From Salinibacterium sp. (lineage in GTDB: Bacteria; Actinomycetota; Actinomycetes; Actinomycetales; Microbacteriaceae), in NCBI GenBank assembly GCA_025352485.1, contig JANXTJ010000200.1, forward strand, positions 1-7,719: a stretch of 7,719 bases of DNA. Direction: 5' to 3'. Shown piece by piece: positions 5,047 to 7,719 of this stretch. Positions within the stretch are counted from its first letter, which is position 1; the number at the start of each line of letters is the position of its first letter. Below the pieces are notes generated by a model, which was given only the letters and a program-made list of their open reading frames with translations, did not search any database and was not told the DNA's origin. The translations under genes were made by a program, and so were the position numbers.

Positions 5047-6405
5047 ATGGCTTCTGCTGTCAATCCTCCTCGCGGTATGCGCGATTTTCTCCCCGCCGAC
5101 AAGGCCAAACGGGAACGCATCCTCGGGGTCATCCGTCACGCCTACTCGGCCCGCGGCTTCGATGAGATCGAAACTCCGGTCATGGAAGACAGCGACCGAC
5201 TGCACGCGGGTCTCGGCGGCGACAACGAAAAGCTCGCATTCGCCGTGATGAAGCGCGGCATCACCCGTGAATCCCTCGCGGACGTGACCGACCCGCTCGA
5301 CCTCGCCGACCTCGGGCTTCGCTTCGACCTGACCGTTCCGCTGGCCCGCTTTTACGCGAGCCACCGCGGCGAGCTGCCCACGGTATTCCGCTCCATCCAG
5401 ATCGCACCGGTCTGGCGAGCCGAGCGCCCCCAAAAGGGCCGCTACCGACAGTTTGTGCAGTGCGACATCGACATCATCGGCGAATCCGGCCCGATCGCCG
5501 AAGTCGAGCTGCTCTCCGCCACCGCCGCGACCCTTGACGCGCTCGGGCTGCAGGGCTGCAGCATCCGCATCAACGACCGTCGTCTGCTGACTAGCGCCCT
5601 CACGATCCTCGGATTCCCGGCGAAAGAGCATGACGCGGTGCTCATCACCCTCGACAAACTCGACAAGATCGGCGAGGACGGCGTCATCGCGGAGTTGCGC
5701 CAACGGGCGTTTCCCGATGCGCCCGTCGACGCCCTCGCCGCTTTCTTCACCCGGCCGGTGACGCTCGATTTCCTGCCGTTCGGCGAGGCGGCGATCCGCA
5801 AGCTTCTTCCCGAAGGGGTGGATGCCGCGGCCGTCGCATCCCTCGCCGCGATCGGCCTCGCGGTGGAGGCCGCTCGCGCCGCCGTCACGGCCGGCCCCGC
5901 CGCGACGAACGCCGGCCCCGCCGCGACGAACGCGCCGCCCGAGCCGCTCATCCAGTTCGACCCGTGGCTGGTGCGCGGCATGGGCTACTACACCGGCGCG
6001 ATCTTCGAAGTTGTGCACCCCCAGCTCGGCTATTCGCTCGGCGGCGGCGGGCGCTACGACAACATGATCGGCCGGTTCCTCGGCAGCGACGTTCCCGCCG
6101 CGGGCTTCTCGTTCGGCTTCGAGCGCATCATCGATCTCGTCGATTTACCCGCCGGCGGGCATCCGGATGCCGTGGCGCTGCTCCATGACGCCGATGCGGA
6201 ACCCGGCGCTATCGCCGCCCTGCAATCGCAGCTCATCGCCACGGGCAGGCGGGTGCGACTGGTGCGCACCCCGAAGAATCTGGCCCCACTTCTGGAACAG
6301 CTTGCGGCATCCGGTTTCACGTCGTACGCCGTGGTTTCGGCCGCCACGACGCTCGACTCGCTCGACTTCAAAGCCCTTCGCGGGGCGGCCAACCTGCCCG
6401 GGTAA
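5047..6405 (+). CDS. hisS: Histidyl-tRNA synthetase (histidine--tRNA ligase)
   Basis: This class II aminoacyl-tRNA synthetase charges tRNA-His with histidine using ATP in the cytoplasm. All family signatures are present in its 452 residues: the N-terminal PPRGMRDFLP, DLRFDLTVPLARF-type stretch (here LGLRFDLTVPLARFYA), motif 2 with FRSIQIAPVWRAERPQKGR from residue 114 and RYRQF at 132-136, the histidine-binding RGMGYYTG at 310-317, and motif 3 AAGFSFGFER ending at R360. The C-terminal part (about 365-450) is the anticodon-binding domain. The length is at the upper end for bacterial HisRS, partly because of a two-copy seven-residue repeat AGPAATN at 282-295. The ATG at 5047 gives the expected short N terminus before PPRGMRDF, although no Shine-Dalgarno site precedes it. 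Eno starts 56 bases after its TAA with no obvious terminator in between, so the two may share a transcript. Confidence 0.97.
   Translation: MASAVNPPRGMRDFLPADKAKRERILGVIRHAYSARGFDEIETPVMEDSDRLHAGLGGDNEKLAFAVMKRGITRESLADVTDPLDLADLGLRFDLTVPLARFYASHRGELPTVFRSIQIAPVWRAERPQKGRYRQFVQCDIDIIGESGPIAEVELLSATAATLDALGLQGCSIRINDRRLLTSALTILGFPAKEHDAVLITLDKLDKIGEDGVIAELRQRAFPDAPVDALAAFFTRPVTLDFLPFGEAAIRKLLPEGVDAAAVASLAAIGLAVEAARAAVTAGPAATNAGPAATNAPPEPLIQFDPWLVRGMGYYTGAIFEVVHPQLGYSLGGGGRYDNMIGRFLGSDVPAAGFSFGFERIIDLVDLPAGGHPDAVALLHDADAEPGAIAALQSQLIATGRRVRLVRTPKNLAPLLEQLAASGFTSYAVVSAATTLDSLDFKALRGAANLPG
5891..5932 (+). repeat. Exact 21-base tandem duplication inside hisS
   Basis: The 21 bases at 5891-5911 are repeated without a mismatch at 5912-5932. 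In frame they encode AGPAATN twice (residues 282-295), in a variable Ala-rich segment shortly before the RGMGYYTG motif. The identity suggests a recent event, and a multiple of seven codons leaves the enzyme in frame. Confidence 0.95.
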
Positions 6406-6450
6406 GATTCCAACCGGATACCACCACTCTCGTCCACACAAGAACCTAAA

Positions 6451-6455
6451 AGGAG
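6451..6455 (+). promoter_or_regulatory. Shine-Dalgarno site of eno
   Basis: AGGAG, within AAAAGGAG, ends 6 bases before the GTG at 6462. It decides for a GTG start, which gives the family-typical N terminus MALIEAVGAREILDSRG. It lies in the 56-base gap between hisS and eno. Confidence 0.85.
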
Positions 6456-6461
6456 ACCCCC

Positions 6462-7719
6462 GTGGCTTTGATCGAAGCAGTCGGCGCCCGCGAAATTCTC
6501 GACTCCCGGGGTAACCCGACCGTCGAGGTCGAAGTCCTGCTCGACGACGGCACAGTCGCTCGTGCCGCCGTGCCGTCGGGCGCATCCACCGGAGCTTTTG
6601 AGGCCTACGAGCTGCGCGACGGAGACTCCAAGCGCTACGGCGGCAAAGGCGTCGAGAAAGCCGTCGAAGCGGTTCTCGACGTTCTCGGCCCAGCAATCGA
6701 AGGCTTTGAGGCCACCGAGCAGCGCATCCTGGATGCCGAACTCATCGCCATCGACGGCACCGACAACAAGAAGAAGCTGGGCGCCAACGCGATCCTCGGC
6801 GTTTCGCTCGCCGTCGCCCGCGCCGCGGCCGACTCGGTCGACCTTCCGCTGTTCCGCTACCTCGGCGGACCCAACGCGCACACCCTGCCCGTGCCGCTGA
6901 TGAACATCATCAACGGTGGCGCGCACGCAGACACCGCCCTCGACATCCAAGAATTCATGATCCTGCCGATCGGCGCGGAGACCTATTCAGAGGCGCTGCG
7001 CCAGGGCGTTGAGGTCTACCACGCGCTGAAGGCCCTGCTCAAGAAGGCCGGCCTGCCGACCGGGCTCGGCGACGAGGGTGGCTTCGCGCCCGACCTTCCC
7101 GGCGCCCGCGCGGCGCTCGATTTCATCGTCGAAGCGATCTCAAGCGCCGGCTTCACCCCCGGCAAAGACTTCGCCCTCGGGCTGGATGTCGCGGCCACCG
7201 AGTTCTTCGCCGATGGCATCTACTCGTTCGAGAAGCAGAAGCTCACCGGCGAACAGCTCACCGCTTTTTGGGTCGGGCTGGTCAACGATTACCCGCTGGC
7301 CTCCATCGAAGACCCGCTGGCCGAAGACGACTGGGAGGGCTACGCGCACCTCACCGAGCAGCTCGGCACGAAGGTGCAGATCGTCGGACCTGTTCGTCAC
7401 CAACCCGACGCGCCTCAAGCGGGGCATCGACGAGCATGTCGGCAACTCGATTCTCGTCAAGGTGAACCAGATCGGCACACTGACCGAGACTCTGGATGCC
7501 GTGGCCATGGCTCAGCGCGCTGGCTACACCGCGATCCTGTCGCACCGCTCCGGCGAGACGGAAGACACCACGATCGCCGACCTCGCGGTGGCGACCGACT
7601 CCGGCCAGATCAAGACCGGTGCCCCTGCCCGCGGCGAGCGCGTCGCCAAGTACAACCAGCTGCTGCGCATTGAAGAGGAACTCGGCGATGCCGCGGTGTA
7701 CGCGGGGCGCTCGGCGTTC
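6462..7719 (+). CDS. eno: Enolase, frameshifted by an apparent 5-base deletion and cut by the right edge
   Basis: Enolase interconverts 2-phosphoglycerate and phosphoenolpyruvate in glycolysis and also takes part in the RNA degradosome in some bacteria. The start is GTG at 6462. The N-terminal part (309 codons) shows the lid loop SGASTGAFEAYE, H155 in GGAHAD, E164 in QEFM, E205 in GDEGGFAP, and the metal ligands D242 (GLDVAATEF) and E283 (IEDPLAEDDW). At the third ligand, where the family has IVGDDLFVTN, the sequence reads gtcggacctg and lacks five bases. In the original frame the protein turns into nonsense and would stop at 7671-7673. From 7387 the +1 frame restores the enolase C terminus, with LVKVNQIGTLTET, SHRSGETEDT and IKTGAPARGERVAKYNQ, and it runs open to the edge at AGRSAF, a few residues before the usual end. 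As written, the gene cannot make active enzyme. Since enolase is normally essential, a sequence error is likely unless a second copy exists. Confidence 0.95.
7383..7392 (+). other. Frameshift lesion in eno
   Basis: The stretch gtcggacctg should, by comparison with the conserved VGDDL, be gtcggcgacgacctg. Removing gcgac or cgacg from the expected sequence gives the observed one. The deletion costs a Gly/Asp codon pair around the third Mg2+ ligand (corresponding to D317 of E. coli enolase) and shifts the frame by +1. The expected sequence is inferred from protein conservation, not seen. Confidence 0.85.

Noticed and set aside
3985..6018. A 677-codon open frame on the minus strand opposite mazG, the spacer and hisS
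   Set aside because: It overlaps two certain genes in antisense, runs through the tandem array as repeated peptides, and has no recognisable domain. Long antisense frames are common in high-GC DNA.
7387..7673. Alternative C terminus of enolase in the original frame, ending at 7673
   Set aside because: The encoded residues look like nothing in enolases, while the +1 frame gives a perfect enolase C terminus. It is a frameshift product rather than a natural variant or programmed frameshift.

Overview
The window looks like chromosomal DNA from a high-GC actinobacterium, most likely a member of the Microbacteriaceae. This is inferred from the strong G/C bias at third codon positions, the actinobacterial style of each protein, a DUF222/HNH protein of the 13E12 type, a Bacillus/actinobacterial-type LexA box, and the mazG-hisS-eno gene order. 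I had no database, so family names rest on motifs I recognise.

Layout. From about 1868 leftwards (minus strand) runs a RecQ-family DNA helicase, cut by the left edge and apparently frameshifted near positions 40-62. A 90-base divergent intergenic region (1869-1958) holds a perfect 16-base LexA (SOS) box and probably promoters for both genes. On the plus strand follow a DUF222/HNH endonuclease-like protein (1959-3425), a C-rich repetitive spacer (3426-3766), the nucleotide pyrophosphohydrolase MazG (3767-4474), a 572-base spacer with a 19-base tandem array and three consecutive hairpins (4475-5046), histidyl-tRNA synthetase HisS (5047-6405), and enolase Eno (6462 to the right edge). Eno is broken by an apparent 5-base deletion at about 7386 and lacks only a short C-terminal end.

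How the genes fit together. The left half has a DNA-damage theme: a LexA operator sits between a helicase and an HNH protein, and MazG next door belongs to a family that clears aberrant NTPs. The right half is housekeeping (translation and glycolysis). HisS and Eno are 56 bases apart with no visible terminator and may be co-transcribed.

The most notable features are (1) the perfect LexA box placed to control both divergent genes, (2) a concentration of independent tandem duplications with units of 13, 15, 19, 21 and 36 bases, three of them in frame inside conserved proteins, (3) a spacer of more than 130 bases with strong G-quadruplex potential on the minus strand, (4) a cluster of three adjacent hairpins downstream of mazG, and (5) frame lesions in two conserved genes, one at each end of the window. 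I do not see a clearly new multi-gene system. The best candidates for something undescribed are the SOS-linked RecQ/HNH pair and the structured spacer before hisS.
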